Source: an uncultured Helicobacteraceae bacterium
GTDB taxonomy: Bacteria; Campylobacterota; Campylobacteria; Campylobacterales; Helicobacteraceae
DNA length: 60,820 nucleotides
NCBI GenBank assembly: GCA_934668765.1
Contig: CAKUOH010000014.1
Span: 1 to 60,820 of the forward strand
Reading direction: 5' to 3'
In this document: positions 9,301-19,492 of the stretch, piece after piece
Position numbering within the stretch: position 1 is the first letter of the stretch
Layout: the number at the start of each line of letters is the position of its first letter
Notes under the pieces: model-generated
What the model was told of the DNA's origin: nothing
Database searches by the model: none
What the model saw: only the letters and a program-made list of their open reading frames with translations
Made by a program: the position numbers and the translations under genes

Positions 9301-9466
9301 TAAAAGCATAATTGCTTGAATCTGTATTTGATTCGCGTGAAATTTTATTTGAATCTTGCCTTTGATTCGCGCCCAAATCTTGCGAATCTTGTGCCACACT
9401 TTGCGCCAAAACAATCGCCAAAACCACGCTCACACGCGCAAAAAATCCCTTTGTTTTCATATCCAA
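6396..9466 (-). CDS. TonB-dependent outer-membrane receptor, phase-variable by G11 tract (OFF here)
   Basis: The signal peptide starts at 9466 (FFARVSVVLAIVLAQSVAQ) in one frame; plug and barrel lie in another, read from about 9278 to 6396 and ending VGYKF. The frames meet at eleven G (9290-9300, C on the coding strand). Twelve or nine would join them into a protein of about 1023 residues; eleven stops shortly after the tract. The plug region (VVDIGTSTIRARAE ... LPNVQF ... SISGGLFYQ ... LDGFNMNN) and many barrel strands are clear. The linker carries SDSAHPLAPSAREGES, a translated intergenic repeat. The substrate is unknown; the PepSY neighbour and the shared upstream element suggest a metal complex. 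A close paralogue lies at 44807-47669. Confidence 0.88.
9290..9300 (-). repeat. Hypermutable G11 homopolymer (coding switch)
   Basis: Eleven G on the plus strand within codons about 57-60 of the TonB receptor gene. The signal-peptide frame reads YAFTPPPKSDFWRK and then stops. One more base, or two fewer, restores the receptor frame. Confidence 0.9.
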
Positions 9467-9766
9467 ACTATCCTTTTTATTTGAATTATTTGAGAACTAA
9501 AATCATTTTTAGAATAATAATTCATATTTCATTAACTACAACTTAAAAAATAAGAATTGTTTTTAAAAAATATGAAAATTATTTAAGAAACTTCATTTTT
9601 TGTAGAGATAAAGTTCTTTTATCATTGCGTTTTTTGTGATTTAGATTCGTGTGGTTTGGATACTTCGCGCTTATCGCACTCAGTATGACGATAAAAGTGT
9701 GGATTGCTTCGATTTTGCTACGCAAAATTTCGCAATGACAAAAGCGAATCTATTTTAGATTCAACC
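9467..9766. promoter_or_regulatory. Receptor upstream region plus dispersed repeats
   Basis: Directly upstream of the receptor (9480-9600, minus strand) is very AT-rich DNA containing GAATTATTATTC and AAAAATGATTTTAG, also found upstream of the paralogous receptor at 44750-44795. A Fur- or NikR-type operator is possible but not demonstrated. From 9650 to 9745 are two dispersed repeats (TGGATACTTCGCGC ... AGTATGACG and TGGATTGCTTCG ... CGCAATGAC). Confidence 0.45.
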
Positions 9767-10525
9767 TTACGATTTTAACCACAATTTTGCGGTTTTTTCT
9801 AATGTGGCTTTGTCGCCTGAAGCGTAAAATTGCACTTTTGGCGTTTTAAAATTATGCGAATCTATCGTGTATTTTTGCCCTAAAAACTCCACAATCGCCT
9901 CGCCTGAATGAATCAAAATAGGCTTATTTTCAAAATGCGCACGAATTTCACTTGCAATTAGCGGAAAATGTGTGCAAGCTAAAATAATCGCTTCTGGCGC
10001 GGATTTGCCCTTAAATCGATTGCCAAAATAATATTTAAAGCTAGATTCCAAAATCTCACCTTTTAAAATCCCCTCTTCGACTAATGGCACAAAAAGTCCC
10101 GTTTGCAAAGAAACCAAATTTTCATAGCCCAAAGCGCGGAGATTTTTTTCATAGATTCCACTCTCTATTGTAGCCTTTGTGGCGATGATTAGAATCTTTG
10201 CGTTTTTATTGTAAATCTTATTGCTAACGCTTAAAACGCCTGATTCAACCACGCCAATTATTGGAAATGGCGCGATTTTTTGCATAGATTCTAACGCATA
10301 AGCACTCACAGTGTTACACGCGACAATTAGCAAATCGATTTTGTGCGGGATAAAAAACTCCACACATTCAAGCGAAAAGCGAATAATTGTCGCCTTATCT
10401 TTGTTACCATAAGGCACTCGCGCCGTATCGCCATAATAAATAATTTCGCTAAAAAGTTTAGAATCTAAAAGCGATTTTAAGACGCTTAAACCGCCCACAC
10501 CGCTATCAAAAACGCCGATTTTCAA
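9767..10525 (-). CDS. murI: Glutamate racemase
   Basis: A 252-residue cytoplasmic enzyme that makes D-glutamate for peptidoglycan. It opens with the family signature KIGVFDSGVGGLSVL (Asp7 acts with the first cysteine), has the first catalytic cysteine in VACNTVSAYA at about residue 70 and the second in LACTHFPLIASE at about 181, plus YGDTARVPYG. Length and motifs are normal. It starts 3 bases after the rho stop, so the two are cotranscribed. Confidence 0.97.
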   Translation of the reverse strand: MKIGVFDSGVGGLSVLKSLLDSKLFSEIIYYGDTARVPYGNKDKATIIRFSLECVEFFIPHKIDLLIVACNTVSAYALESMQKIAPFPIIGVVESGVLSVSNKIYNKNAKILIIATKATIESGIYEKNLRALGYENLVSLQTGLFVPLVEEGILKGEILESSFKYYFGNRFKGKSAPEAIILACTHFPLIASEIRAHFENKPILIHSGEAIVEFLGQKYTIDSHNFKTPKVQFYASGDKATLEKTAKLWLKS

Positions 10526-10528
10526 AAC

Positions 10529-11893
10529 TTACTCTTGCTCATTCATTTTATTTAAAAATTCATCGTTATTTTTGGAATCTTTCATTTTGGAGTAGATGAG
10601 ATTTAACGCTTCAATGTCGCCTAATTGCTGCATAAAGTTACGCAAAATCCACACTTTTTGGAGTTTATCCGCACCTAAAAGCAATTCATCTTTTCTTGTG
10701 CCAGATTTTAAAATATCAAAGGCTGGATAGATTCGTCTATCGGCAATCGAACGCGCTAGGACGATTTCACTATTGCCTGTGCCTTTAAACTCTTCAAAAA
10801 TCACTTCATCCATTCGACTGCCTGTATCAATCAATGCCGTTGCGATTATCGTCAAACTCCCGCCCTGCTCGATATTTCGCGCACTACCAAAGAATCGCTT
10901 TGGCTTATGAAGTGCGTTTGCATCAACGCCACCGCTTAAAACCTTGCCACTTGAAGGCGTAGCGGCATTATAAGCCCTAGCAAGGCGCGTGATTGAATCT
11001 AGCAGTATAACCACATCTTTGCCGCTCTCCACGCGCCTTTTTGCGCGCTCTAGCACTAACTCGGCGACTTTGATGTGATTTGATGCTGGCAAGTCAAAAG
11101 TAGAAGCATAAACCTGTCCTTTCACGCTTCGCTGCATATCTGTTACTTCCTCTGGGCGTTCATCAACAAGCAAAACCATTAGCTCGACTTCGGGGTGATT
11201 TGCGCTAATGCCGTGCGCAAGTTCTTTCATAAGCTCCGTTTTGCCCGTGCGCGGGGGCGCGACAATCAACGCCCTTTGTCCCTTGCCGATAGGAGAGAAT
11301 AAATCCAAGATTCGCCCCGTTACTTTGGAGCTGTCGTATTCTAATTTTAACTGCTCGGTGGGAAAAAGTGGCGTTAGGTTGTCAAAAAGCGGACGATTTT
11401 TTGCCTCTTCAAGCGATAAATGATTGATTGCTTCGATTTTTAAAAGCGCGTAATATCGCTCTTGGTCGCGTGGTGGGCGCACTTGTCCTGTAACTAAGTC
11501 GCCATTTCGCAAAGCAAATTTGCGAATTTGCGTTAGCGAAACATAAGCGTCATTTTGCGAATCGCTGAAATTCTCATCTACACCGCGCAAAAAGCCGTAA
11601 TTTTCATTTGCAATATCCAAAATCCCGCTAAAAAGAATGTATCCTGCTTGATTTACCTGTGTTTTTAAAATCTCAAACATCAAGTCCTGTCTGCGGTATT
11701 CTTGCGGGTTTTCTACGCCTAGCTTGGTGGCGATTTCGATGAGTTTTGCTAAGCTTAAAGTTTTTAGCTCTTCGATTTTATACGCGTCTGCGGGAATGTG
11801 GCTTTTGCGATTATCTCTATTGCCGTTGCCATTGCCATTTTCCCTTGTGCCGTTTTCTTTAACGCCATTTTCTTTATTGTCTTTTGTAGCCAT
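10529..11893 (-). CDS. rho: Transcription termination factor Rho
   Basis: A 454-residue hexameric RNA helicase. After a low-complexity Asn/Gly/Lys-rich N-terminus (residues 1-35) come the Rho N-terminal helices ([15 protein letters not shown]), the RNA-binding OB-fold ([17 protein letters not shown]), and the ATPase domain with Walker [16 protein letters not shown] at about 219-233, the Walker B region [14 protein letters not shown] and the Q/R-loop regions ([21 protein letters not shown]). All catalytic motifs are intact. It heads a rho-murI unit. The Asn/Gly-rich leader resembles disordered N-termini of other Rho proteins but is lineage-specific. Confidence 0.97.
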   Translation of the reverse strand: MATKDNKENGVKENGTRENGNGNGNRDNRKSHIPADAYKIEELKTLSLAKLIEIATKLGVENPQEYRRQDLMFEILKTQVNQAGYILFSGILDIANENYGFLRGVDENFSDSQNDAYVSLTQIRKFALRNGDLVTGQVRPPRDQERYYALLKIEAINHLSLEEAKNRPLFDNLTPLFPTEQLKLEYDSSKVTGRILDLFSPIGKGQRALIVAPPRTGKTELMKELAHGISANHPEVELMVLLVDERPEEVTDMQRSVKGQVYASTFDLPASNHIKVAELVLERAKRRVESGKDVVILLDSITRLARAYNAATPSSGKVLSGGVDANALHKPKRFFGSARNIEQGGSLTIIATALIDTGSRMDEVIFEEFKGTGNSEIVLARSIADRRIYPAFDILKSGTRKDELLLGADKLQKVWILRNFMQQLGDIEALNLIYSKMKDSKNNDEFLNKMNEQE

Positions 11894-11967
11894 TTTTGTC
11901 CTTAAAGATTAAAAATTGTGGTTTTTAAAAGTAGAATTGCGAATTTTAATCGCTAATTTGTTAAAAG

Positions 11968-13143
11968 TCAATAGTAGCGCAAAAAATCTGCGATTTTTGT
12001 GTTTATTTCCATAATGTCGGCGATATTTTTAATTAAATCCAAGCTAGATTCATCGCCGAATCGCTCCACAACCTTAAAGATTCGCTTTGCAATATCGCAA
12101 AAAATAATCTCATCATTCAAAAACTGCTCCACCAAAATATCATTTGCCGCATTTAGAATAATGCCAAGTTTTGGGCGTTTGAGTAGCGAATCTTTGAGCG
12201 TCCAAAGCGGATAGCGATTTATATCAATTTTTTCAAATCGCAAGTTTAGATTTAGCAAATCTAATTCTTTAATAAATGCCTTGCGCTTTGCCTTTGCACC
12301 CAAAAGTGCGCTTGCAATAGGCAATCGCATATCATTGCTACTTAAATGCGCAATTATTGCGTTATCAGTGCTTTGAATCAGTGCGTGAATGGTGGAAGTG
12401 CGCTCGATAACGGCGTCAATATTTGTGATATTTTCTGCGCCTAGATTCGCGCTAAAATATGCACCAAAAAGCCACTGCGCTTCCAAAATCTCAAAAAGCT
12501 TATTTATCATTGTCGCGCTATCGATTGTGATTTTGCGTCCCATAGCCCAAGTTGGGTGATTAAGTGCCTTTTTTGCGCTCTGCTTTGGAATCTCATCTAA
12601 TGGCAAATCGCGAAATGCCCCGCCACTTGCGGTAATTAACATTTTTTTGATATGCGGAGTAAAATTATTTTGTGGCGCAGAATCTAGCATAGATTTTGTA
12701 TGCGAATCTAATAACTCTTTTAACGCAAAATGCTCACTATCCACAGGCAATATTTTTGCCAAATTCTCACGCCCCATTAGGAATCCAGCCACGACTAAAC
12801 TTTCTTTGTTTGCCAAAGCTAGTGTTTTGCCACGCGCAATAGATTCAAGGCTAGGTTTTACACCACTAAAACCCACAAGCGCGTTTAGCACAAGTTTAGA
12901 TTTAGCTAAATTTAACGCTTCTAAAATCCCGCTTTCGCCACATAGCACACGATTTGCGCCACGAATCAAATGCCTTTTTTTGCTATCTTTGATAACGACA
13001 ATTTTAGGGCGAAATTCTGCGATTTGTGCATTTAATAAATCGATATTTTCCCCTGCGCAAAGGACTTCTATGGGGAGATTTTCTGCCTTTGCGATTTGAA
13101 GTGCTTGTGTTCCAATACTGCCCGTTGAGCCCAAAAGTATCAA
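11968..13143 (-). CDS. dxr: 1-deoxy-D-xylulose 5-phosphate reductoisomerase
   Basis: It converts DXP to MEP, the committed step of non-mevalonate isoprenoid synthesis. It has the NADPH-binding LGSTGSIGTQALQIA at the N-terminus, LANKESLVVAG, the metal/substrate site DSEHFAL, ASGGAFRDLP, and HPTWAMGRKITIDSATMINK followed by E-A-Q-W-L-F-G. It is 391 residues. The start is a TTG at 13143 placed 4 bases after the cdsA stop; no better start gives the complete Rossmann strand. The pathway partner ispG is at 17003-18055. Confidence 0.95.
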   Translation of the reverse strand: MILLGSTGSIGTQALQIAKAENLPIEVLCAGENIDLLNAQIAEFRPKIVVIKDSKKRHLIRGANRVLCGESGILEALNLAKSKLVLNALVGFSGVKPSLESIARGKTLALANKESLVVAGFLMGRENLAKILPVDSEHFALKELLDSHTKSMLDSAPQNNFTPHIKKMLITASGGAFRDLPLDEIPKQSAKKALNHPTWAMGRKITIDSATMINKLFEILEAQWLFGAYFSANLGAENITNIDAVIERTSTIHALIQSTDNAIIAHLSSNDMRLPIASALLGAKAKRKAFIKELDLLNLNLRFEKIDINRYPLWTLKDSLLKRPKLGIILNAANDILVEQFLNDEIIFCDIAKRIFKVVERFGDESSLDLIKNIADIMEINTKIADFLRYY

Positions 13144-13146
13144 ATT

Positions 13147-13953
13147 TTATTTCACCCATTCAAGCAAAAAAACAAAAGCGATTCCGCCAAATAAAATGCC
13201 ATCGACTCTATCTAAAACCCCGCCGTGCCCGGGCAAGATATTGCCACTATCTTTGACATTTGCAACGCGCTTTAACATACTCTCAAACAAATCGCCAAAA
13301 ATCGATATAAAAGCCACGCACACAGAAATGAAAAATGAGCTTATAAATCCTATGCTAACGCCATTTAGCTTTATTGTAATGCCTATCAAAGTCCCTACCA
13401 TTGAAGCTACGATTAGCCCGATTAACGCACCTTCAATCGTCTTTTTAGGCGAGACGGGGGAAAGTGGCGACTTGCCAAATGCCTTGCCACCAAAATACGC
13501 ACACGAATCGCTTACAGCCACGATTGCAATAAGCCACACAATCGCCATTGCCCCAAAGTCCGCATACACGCCAAAAAGACATAGAAATGGAATCGTAGGA
13601 TAGATTAGCACCACATAATCCTTGCTTTTTGTGTGATTGTTAAAAGCATTATATGATGCTAAAATTGCCAACGCCAAAATCGCAATATATAGTGGCGAAC
13701 CCTTATAAAAATACGCCACAATCCAAATAAGAATCGCAGTGGCGTATAAATGCGTCCGCTCTTGTAATGCAAAAAGTTTGCAAGATTCAGCAAATGCGAG
13801 CAAATAGCACACTCCAAGCACTGCCCAAAGCAAGAATTTAATATTTAGCACGATGATTAGCACCACAAGAGAGACGAGAATCGCCCCCGTGTAGTAGCGC
13901 GCAAGACTGCCATTGCTTACTTTTTCTAAATTGTCTTTAAAAAAATTTGCCAT
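13147..13953 (-). CDS. cdsA: Phosphatidate cytidylyltransferase
   Basis: It makes CDP-diacylglycerol from phosphatidate and CTP at the inner membrane. The protein is polytopic with about seven hydrophobic segments and ends with the family signature FGDLFESMLKRVANVKDSG followed by ILPGHGGVLDRVDG. Starting at the ATG at 13953 (MANFFKDN) gives 268 residues and follows an AAAGGGGAC ribosome-binding site; the upstream ATG at 13980 would add nine residues without a site. cdsA-dxr pairing is also found in H. pylori. Confidence 0.94.
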   Translation of the reverse strand: MANFFKDNLEKVSNGSLARYYTGAILVSLVVLIIVLNIKFLLWAVLGVCYLLAFAESCKLFALQERTHLYATAILIWIVAYFYKGSPLYIAILALAILASYNAFNNHTKSKDYVVLIYPTIPFLCLFGVYADFGAMAIVWLIAIVAVSDSCAYFGGKAFGKSPLSPVSPKKTIEGALIGLIVASMVGTLIGITIKLNGVSIGFISSFFISVCVAFISIFGDLFESMLKRVANVKDSGNILPGHGGVLDRVDGILFGGIAFVFLLEWVK

Positions 13954-14051
13954 TTTGTCCCCTTTTAAGCTAAAAAACATAAAATTTCAACTTTAATTTA
14001 GAGATGAAAATTTAGCGAAAAAATCATTAAATTTTATTAAGGAATCGCATT

Positions 14052-15917
14052 TTGAATTGCAGTGAATTTGATATTATCGTAGTAGGTGGCGGACACGCGG
14101 GAGTTGAAGCATCTTTGGCGTGTGCGAAAATGGGATTAAAAACGCATCTTTTGACTTTGCTAGTAGATTCAATCGCCCTTGCAAGTTGTAATCCTGCTAT
14201 CGGCGGACTTGCAAAGGGGCATTTGGTAAAAGAGATTGACGCGCTAGGCGGAGCGATGGGCGAAATCACGGATATTAGCGGGATACAATTCCGCACACTA
14301 AACGCCTCCAAAGGACCCGCAGTGCAAGGCACAAGGGCGCAAATTGATATGGATACCTATCGAATCACAGCGCGAAATATGCTTTTAGATTCGCCAAATC
14401 TTACCATTTCGCAAGAGAGCGCAGATGAGATTTTATGTGAAAATAATCGCGTAGTAGGGATTCGCACGAATCTAGGAAAAGAATATTGCGCCAAAAAAGT
14501 GATTCTAACCACAGGCACTTTTTTAAACGGAATCGTGCATATCGGCGAATCTATTTCGCAAAATGGGCGATTTGGCGAAGGAAGCGCAGTAAAATTATCG
14601 CAAAGTCTGCGGAGTTTGGGCTTTGAAGTGGGACGGCTTAAAACAGGCACTTGTCCGCGTGTGAGTGGCAAAAGCATAGATTTTAGCGGATTAGAACAAC
14701 ATAATGGCGATATGAATCCTCCGCATTTTAGCCACAAAACACGCGATTTTAACCCCACGCAATATCCTTGCTATATCACTTATACAAACGAAAAAACGCA
14801 CGAATTTATCCGCGCAAATTTCGCTCGTGCGCCACTTTTTAGCGGACAGATTAAGGGCGTGGGTCCGCGCTATTGCCCTAGCATTGAGGATAAAGTCAAT
14901 CGATTTGCCGAAAAATCCCGCCATCAGCTCTTTTTAGAGCCACAAACAAAAGCGCAAAATGAATATTATGTAAATGGGCTTTCTACTTCACTCCCCTTTG
15001 ATGTGCAAGAGGCGATGATTCGCAGTATTAAAGGGCTAGAAAATGTCGAAATCACGCGCTTTGGCTATGCGATAGAGTATGACTTTGTCCAACCCACCGA
15101 GCTTTTTCACACGCTAGAATGCAAAAAAATCAAAAATCTTTATTTAGCAGGACAGATTAATGGCACGACAGGCTATGAGGAAGCCGCAGCACAGGGGCTT
15201 ATGGCTGGAATCAACGCCGCTTTAAACATAAAAGGTGCGCCCGAATTTGTTTTAAAGCGCAGTGAAGCCTACATAGGCGTGATGATTGATGATTTGGTTA
15301 CCAAAGGGACAAATGAGCCATATCGTGTTTTTACCTCCCGTGCGGAGTATCGGCTACTTTTGCGCGAGGATAATGCGATTTTCCGCCTTGCGAAATACGG
15401 CAAAGAGTTTGGGCTGCTTGAAAATATCGATTCAGTCGAATCAGATTCGCGTGATATAAAAAACGCACTTACATTTTTAGAATCTGCGATTTACACGCCA
15501 AATGCGGAGTTTTTGGCATTTTTGGAAAGCTTGGGCGAGGATAAAATAAATGACGCTACAAGTGGCATTCAAATCGTGGGGCGCAAAAGTTTTGATTTGC
15601 AAAAATTACAAAAATTTGACGATAGATTCGCAAATCTCTCGCTCCGTGCGTTAAATCAAGTGCTAATTGAGTGCAAATATTATCACTACATAAAAAAGCA
15701 AAATGATGAGATTGCGAATTTGGATTCAACTCTTGCAGTGGCAATTCCAAGAGATTTTGTTTTCGATAAAATCCCGGGATTAAGCGCGGAGGTAGTAGAG
15801 AAGCTAAATAAATTCCGCCCAAAAACTCTGCGCGAAGCATTAGCGATAAGTGGCGTTACGATGGCAAGTGTTGATGTGTTGCACTTGTATATTCACTTGC
15901 GAGAAAAACAAAAATAG
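14052..15917 (+). CDS. mnmG: tRNA U34 carboxymethylaminomethyl modification enzyme MnmG (GidA)
   Basis: A 621-residue FAD enzyme that works with MnmE to modify wobble uridine. It has the dinucleotide-binding [19 protein letters not shown] at the N-terminus, [21 protein letters not shown], the signature [12 protein letters not shown] at about 275 and [17 protein letters not shown] at about 370, and the C-terminal helical domain. The start is TTG at 14052, preceded by TAAGGAA. Its partner mnmE lies at 41546 in a different operon. It is divergent from cdsA. Confidence 0.97.
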   Translation: MNCSEFDIIVVGGGHAGVEASLACAKMGLKTHLLTLLVDSIALASCNPAIGGLAKGHLVKEIDALGGAMGEITDISGIQFRTLNASKGPAVQGTRAQIDMDTYRITARNMLLDSPNLTISQESADEILCENNRVVGIRTNLGKEYCAKKVILTTGTFLNGIVHIGESISQNGRFGEGSAVKLSQSLRSLGFEVGRLKTGTCPRVSGKSIDFSGLEQHNGDMNPPHFSHKTRDFNPTQYPCYITYTNEKTHEFIRANFARAPLFSGQIKGVGPRYCPSIEDKVNRFAEKSRHQLFLEPQTKAQNEYYVNGLSTSLPFDVQEAMIRSIKGLENVEITRFGYAIEYDFVQPTELFHTLECKKIKNLYLAGQINGTTGYEEAAAQGLMAGINAALNIKGAPEFVLKRSEAYIGVMIDDLVTKGTNEPYRVFTSRAEYRLLLREDNAIFRLAKYGKEFGLLENIDSVESDSRDIKNALTFLESAIYTPNAEFLAFLESLGEDKINDATSGIQIVGRKSFDLQKLQKFDDRFANLSLRALNQVLIECKYYHYIKKQNDEIANLDSTLAVAIPRDFVFDKIPGLSAEVVEKLNKFRPKTLREALAISGVTMASVDVLHLYIHLREKQK

Positions 15918-16174
15918 TATTTTGGTAATTTATGTTTTGGGTATGCAATTTGATGATTTAAGTGCAAATCTCATAAAAATTTCTCATTATTACAAAAATT
16001 CACACAATTTTTCCAAAGCCACAAATATACAAGTTTTTTGCAATTTGCGCATTTTTAGCGAATCGATTCAAATCTACTCTAAAAATTTAAGTTTTCTTTA
16101 AATAAAATTTAAACAAAAATTAAGTCAAATCGGCATAAAATTATTTTGTTAAAATTTATTAGGGAGGTAAAAAG

Positions 16175-16927
16175 ATGCAAGATTATGACATTGTGTATTG
16201 TGGTAGCGATTATATCGTCAGTAGCTTGGTTTCTGGCATAACTTCGATATTGAAAAATGTAAAGGTTAAAAACACAATTAACTTTCATATATTAGATTTT
16301 GAGATTGCCAAACCCAAAAAGGATAAGATAATCTCTGTGGTTGATAGATACAACAATAGATATGATTATGCGCAATGGGGGACAGATGAGCAAGACAAAC
16401 AATTCAATGTCTTTTTCCATAAGCCAATATTAGGTCGGTCAAACAAAGAAAAGCTAGAGTTTTACAAGAGCAATTATAATCCTGTGTTTCCGGACGAGTT
16501 TTATTTGTATAAATTATTTTTGCAAGATATTTTCTCTGATTTGGATTCGTGCTTGTTTTTAAGTGGTAGCATTGTGGCAAAAGAATGTGTTAGCAAGATT
16601 TTTGAAAATTTGAGCTTTGATGAGCATTTTGCTATTGTCAGCAAAAGCAATGATACACATAAAATATTAGAGGATAATTCTATATTTTTGTATATACAAA
16701 AGGACGGACAGGGAGAGAATTTCTGCAAACATTTCAAACGAAAAGTGTATTTCAATCCTGATATGTTGCTACTAAATCTACGCAAAATGCGCGAAAAGGA
16801 CATTTCACAGCACTTTTACGCCTATGCTGTGCAAAATTTGCACTCGCCGTATAAAGACTATATTGATTCAGTAGATGGAATCTTGCGATTAGGATTTGAG
16901 GATTATGTAAAGGTTTCATCATTTTAG
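16175..16927 (+). CDS. GT8-like glycosyltransferase fold lacking the DxD motif
   Basis: A protein of 250 residues preceded by a good ribosome-binding site (AGGGAGGT). The order of motifs resembles family 8 glycosyltransferases: DIVYCGSDYIVSSLVSGITSI at the start, FPDEFYLYKLFLQDIFSD at 105-122, and YFNPDMLLLNLRKMRE at 192-207, the usual YFNxGVLLINL strand. At 125-134, where active enzymes have YLDxDxxV to bind metal and sugar nucleotide, it reads SCLFLSGSIV, so both aspartates are missing. It may be inactive, regulatory or use a different substrate. It stands alone between mnmG and ispG. The family call is from motif order only. Confidence 0.55.
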   Translation: MQDYDIVYCGSDYIVSSLVSGITSILKNVKVKNTINFHILDFEIAKPKKDKIISVVDRYNNRYDYAQWGTDEQDKQFNVFFHKPILGRSNKEKLEFYKSNYNPVFPDEFYLYKLFLQDIFSDLDSCLFLSGSIVAKECVSKIFENLSFDEHFAIVSKSNDTHKILEDNSIFLYIQKDGQGENFCKHFKRKVYFNPDMLLLNLRKMREKDISQHFYAYAVQNLHSPYKDYIDSVDGILRLGFEDYVKVSSF

Positions 16928-17002
16928 GGTGTAGCAGTGTAGGGGTGTGGAGCTTATGTTTCCGCACTCTTTGCGCTTCCTATGTTCTGTATTTTCTGCA
17001 CT

Positions 17003-18055
17003 CTATACTTCCATCGCCATTTTTTCTACTTCTTTGATAAATTCATCTACGATTTGCTTTTCATCTACTTTGCGCAAAATCTCGCCTTTTTTGATGATTA
17101 GTCCGCTTTTGTTGCCAAAGGCGATTGCAATGTCGGCGTGTTTTGCCTCGCCTAGCGCATTTACCGCACAGCCCATAACTGAAACTTGCAGCGGCTTTTT
17201 GATATGCTTTAATCTTTCCTCTATTACTTTGATTGCGCGGACTAAATCCACTTCGATTCGCCCACAAGTAGGGCAGGATATAAGCGTAATGCCCTCTTTT
17301 TGTCGCCCAGAGTATTTTAAAATCGACTTTGCGACTTCGATTTCTTTTTCTAGTTCGCCCGTGATTGAGACGCGCATCGTATCGCCTATGCCATCCATTA
17401 GTAAGTTGCCAAGTGCCATAGAGCTTTTGATGATTGAGTGATAAAGCGTCCCAGCCTCCGTTACACCGATATGAAATGGATATGGCACTTTTGGGCGAAG
17501 CAATCTATATGCCGCAATCGTGCGCTCCACATCGCTTGCTTTTAGTGAGATTTTGATATTTGTAAATCCGCAGTCTTCTAGCAATTTGATATTATAAAGC
17601 GCGGATTCAACCATTCCTTGCGGTGTTGCGCCGTATTTTTGCTCAAACTGCTTTTCCAAGCTCCCCGCATTTACGCCGATTCGTATAGGGATTTTGCGCT
17701 CATTGCAAGCATTTGCTATCATTTTCACGCGCTTTTTATCGCCGATATTGCCCGGATTTATGCGGATACAATCAACGGATTCAAGTGCAATAAGTGCTAG
17801 TTTATAGCGGAAATGAATGTCTGCTACAAGCGGAAGGCTAATTTGGCTTTTTAGCGTTTTTAGCGCGTTTGCGTCCTCTTCATCGCTCACAGCCACGCGC
17901 ACTATATCGCACCCTGCTAATTGCAGTCTATCAATCTGTGCCTTTGTCGCCTTAATATCCTTTGTTTTGCTAAATGTCATACTTTGGACGCTGATAGGCG
18001 AATCGCCACCCACAGCGACATTGCCTACAAAAATCTGCTTTGTTTTATATCGCAT
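17003..18055 (-). CDS. ispG: 4-hydroxy-3-methylbut-2-en-1-yl diphosphate synthase (flavodoxin)
   Basis: The penultimate enzyme of the MEP isoprenoid pathway, a [4Fe-4S] protein. It begins [26 protein letters not shown] and has [37 protein letters not shown] and the cluster-binding cysteines in [11 protein letters not shown] and [11 protein letters not shown]. It is 350 residues from the ATG at 18055. The longer open frame to 18229 would overlap the divergent flgB gene and its promoter, so the internal start is chosen. Confidence 0.96.
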   Translation of the reverse strand: MRYKTKQIFVGNVAVGGDSPISVQSMTFSKTKDIKATKAQIDRLQLAGCDIVRVAVSDEEDANALKTLKSQISLPLVADIHFRYKLALIALESVDCIRINPGNIGDKKRVKMIANACNERKIPIRIGVNAGSLEKQFEQKYGATPQGMVESALYNIKLLEDCGFTNIKISLKASDVERTIAAYRLLRPKVPYPFHIGVTEAGTLYHSIIKSSMALGNLLMDGIGDTMRVSITGELEKEIEVAKSILKYSGRQKEGITLISCPTCGRIEVDLVRAIKVIEERLKHIKKPLQVSVMGCAVNALGEAKHADIAIAFGNKSGLIIKKGEILRKVDEKQIVDEFIKEVEKMAMEV

Positions 18056-18135
18056 TTTTTGCCTTTTTGGAGTAAAAATAAAAGCGAAATTGTAGCAAAA
18101 TAATTGCGCGATTCGTAGCAAATGCAAAATAAAAA

Positions 18136-18149
18136 GGAACGAATCTTGC
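18136..18149 (+). promoter_or_regulatory. Sigma-54 (RpoN) promoter of the flgB operon
   Basis: GGAAC-GAATC-TTGCTT has GG at 18136-18137 and GC at 18148-18149 with ten bases between, the -24/-12 arrangement. It lies about 40 bases before the flgB start. RpoN control of flgB is known in H. pylori. Confidence 0.75.
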
Positions 18150-18187
18150 TTAAATCTCTCCAAAATTAACCCAAAATAAAAGGATTT

Positions 18188-18619
18188 ATGATGGCTTTTG
18201 AGATTAGCAAGGTTTATGGAATCGTCCATAAGGCACTAGATTATCGCTCTTTGCGACAGGATTTAATCGCAAGTAACTTGGCAAATGTCGCTACGCCCTT
18301 TTATCGTCCGCAGAACATTGCCTTTGAGGAATATTTGACAAAGGAAGCAAATCGCATTTTTAAAAATGAGCCAAACAAAACTTTGCCTTTGGCACAGACT
18401 CATACAAGGCATTTACCGCCCATTGATTATAGCAAGAATCGCCCTACTATTTATTGGCGTGATGGGCATTTGGCGCGAAATGACGGCAATAGCGTGGATT
18501 TAGATGTGGAGAGTAGCGAAATGGGGAAAAACTCCGTGATGTATAACGCAATCATTAACGCAAGCAAAAAACACAAGGGAATCTACGCCTATGCGATAGA
18601 TTCAGGCAAAAGTATTTAG
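18188..18619 (+). CDS. flgB: Flagellar basal-body rod protein FlgB
   Basis: A 143-residue proximal rod protein exported by the flagellar type III system. It has the rod N-terminus with [22 protein letters not shown] at about 30-51 and the C-terminal helix [17 protein letters not shown]. Two adjacent ATG codons are possible starts (18188 or 18191), after AAAAGGATT. It heads flgB-flgC-fliE, in the same order as H. pylori. Confidence 0.95.
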   Translation: MMAFEISKVYGIVHKALDYRSLRQDLIASNLANVATPFYRPQNIAFEEYLTKEANRIFKNEPNKTLPLAQTHTRHLPPIDYSKNRPTIYWRDGHLARNDGNSVDLDVESSEMGKNSVMYNAIINASKKHKGIYAYAIDSGKSI

Positions 18620-18676
18620 TGAATCGCCGTAATTATGGGCGCGAATCGCAAAATTAAAATTTAAAGGGAGGCAAAA

Positions 18677-19171
18677 ATGGCATTTTTAAGTAGCTTTGAT
18701 ATTAGCGGATATGGCTTGAGTGCGCAAAGATTCCGCATAAATGTCGTCTCATCAAATATCGCAAATGCAAATTCTACGCGCACCGATGAAGGTGGCGCAT
18801 ATCGGCGCAGAGAAGTGATTTTCAAGGCATTTGATTTTAACAAAGAGCTAAATAGGGCGTTAGGCAAAGATAATAATCTACTAAAATATGAAGACCCTTT
18901 GAGCGAGGGCGTTTGGGATAAAGAGCCAAAGCCTAGCATTATGAGCGTGTATGTGGATAAAATTGTCCGCGATGACAAAGAGCCGATATTAAAATATGAG
19001 CCTTCTCACCCCGATGCAGACGAAAATGGCTATGTAGCCTATCCAAATGTGAATCCTGTGGTGGAGATGGCGGATTTGATTGAGGCAACTCGTGCCTATC
19101 AAGCAAATGTCGCTGCATTTCAAAGTGCAAAAAATATGGCAAATAATGCTATAATTCTATTTCAAGCATAA
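18677..19171 (+). CDS. flgC: Flagellar basal-body rod protein FlgC
   Basis: A 164-residue proximal rod protein. It shows the rod signature SAQRFRINVVSSNIANANSTRTDEGGAYRRREVIF at the N-terminus and the C-terminal YPNVNPVVEMADLIEATRAYQANVAAFQSAKNM (both parts characteristic of FlgC). The start follows AAAGGGAGGC. It lies 57 bases after flgB and 18 before fliE. Confidence 0.96.
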   Translation: MAFLSSFDISGYGLSAQRFRINVVSSNIANANSTRTDEGGAYRRREVIFKAFDFNKELNRALGKDNNLLKYEDPLSEGVWDKEPKPSIMSVYVDKIVRDDKEPILKYEPSHPDADENGYVAYPNVNPVVEMADLIEATRAYQANVAAFQSAKNMANNAIILFQA

Positions 19172-19189
19172 AAATTAAGGAGAATCTTT

Positions 19190-19492
19190 ATGGATTTACT
19201 AAATGGCACAAGCGCGAATCCGCTTAAATTAGACAATATCAAATTAGATTCAAAACCAAAAAATATGAATCTAAAAGGCTTTGTAGATTCGATGAAAGAA
19301 GCGTTTGATGAAGTCAATAAAGAGCAAAAGACTAGCGAACAAGCATTAGCAGATGTCGCAAGTGGGCAGATTAAGGATTTACACCAAGCGGCAATCGCAA
19401 TCGGCAGGGCGGAAATGAGTATGAAGACAATGCTAGAAGTCCGCAACAAGGCAATAAACGCATATAAAGAAATTTTAAGGACGCAAGTATAA
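19190..19492 (+). CDS. fliE: Flagellar hook-basal body complex protein FliE
   Basis: A 100-residue adaptor between the MS ring and the rod. It has NLKGFVDSMKEAFDEVNKEQ and the C-terminal GRAEMSMKTMLEVRNKAINAYKEILRTQV region typical of FliE. It is the third gene of the flgB operon, with AAGGAGAATC as its ribosome-binding site. Confidence 0.95.
   Translation: MDLLNGTSANPLKLDNIKLDSKPKNMNLKGFVDSMKEAFDEVNKEQKTSEQALADVASGQIKDLHQAAIAIGRAEMSMKTMLEVRNKAINAYKEILRTQV

Noticed and set aside
9223..9414. Third-frame ORF across the G11 tract
   Set aside because: A shadow of the receptor gene; it has no signal peptide and ends near the tract.
18056..18229. Longer ispG start reading [10 protein letters not shown]
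   Set aside because: It overlaps the divergent flgB start and promoter and adds 58 residues absent from the family.
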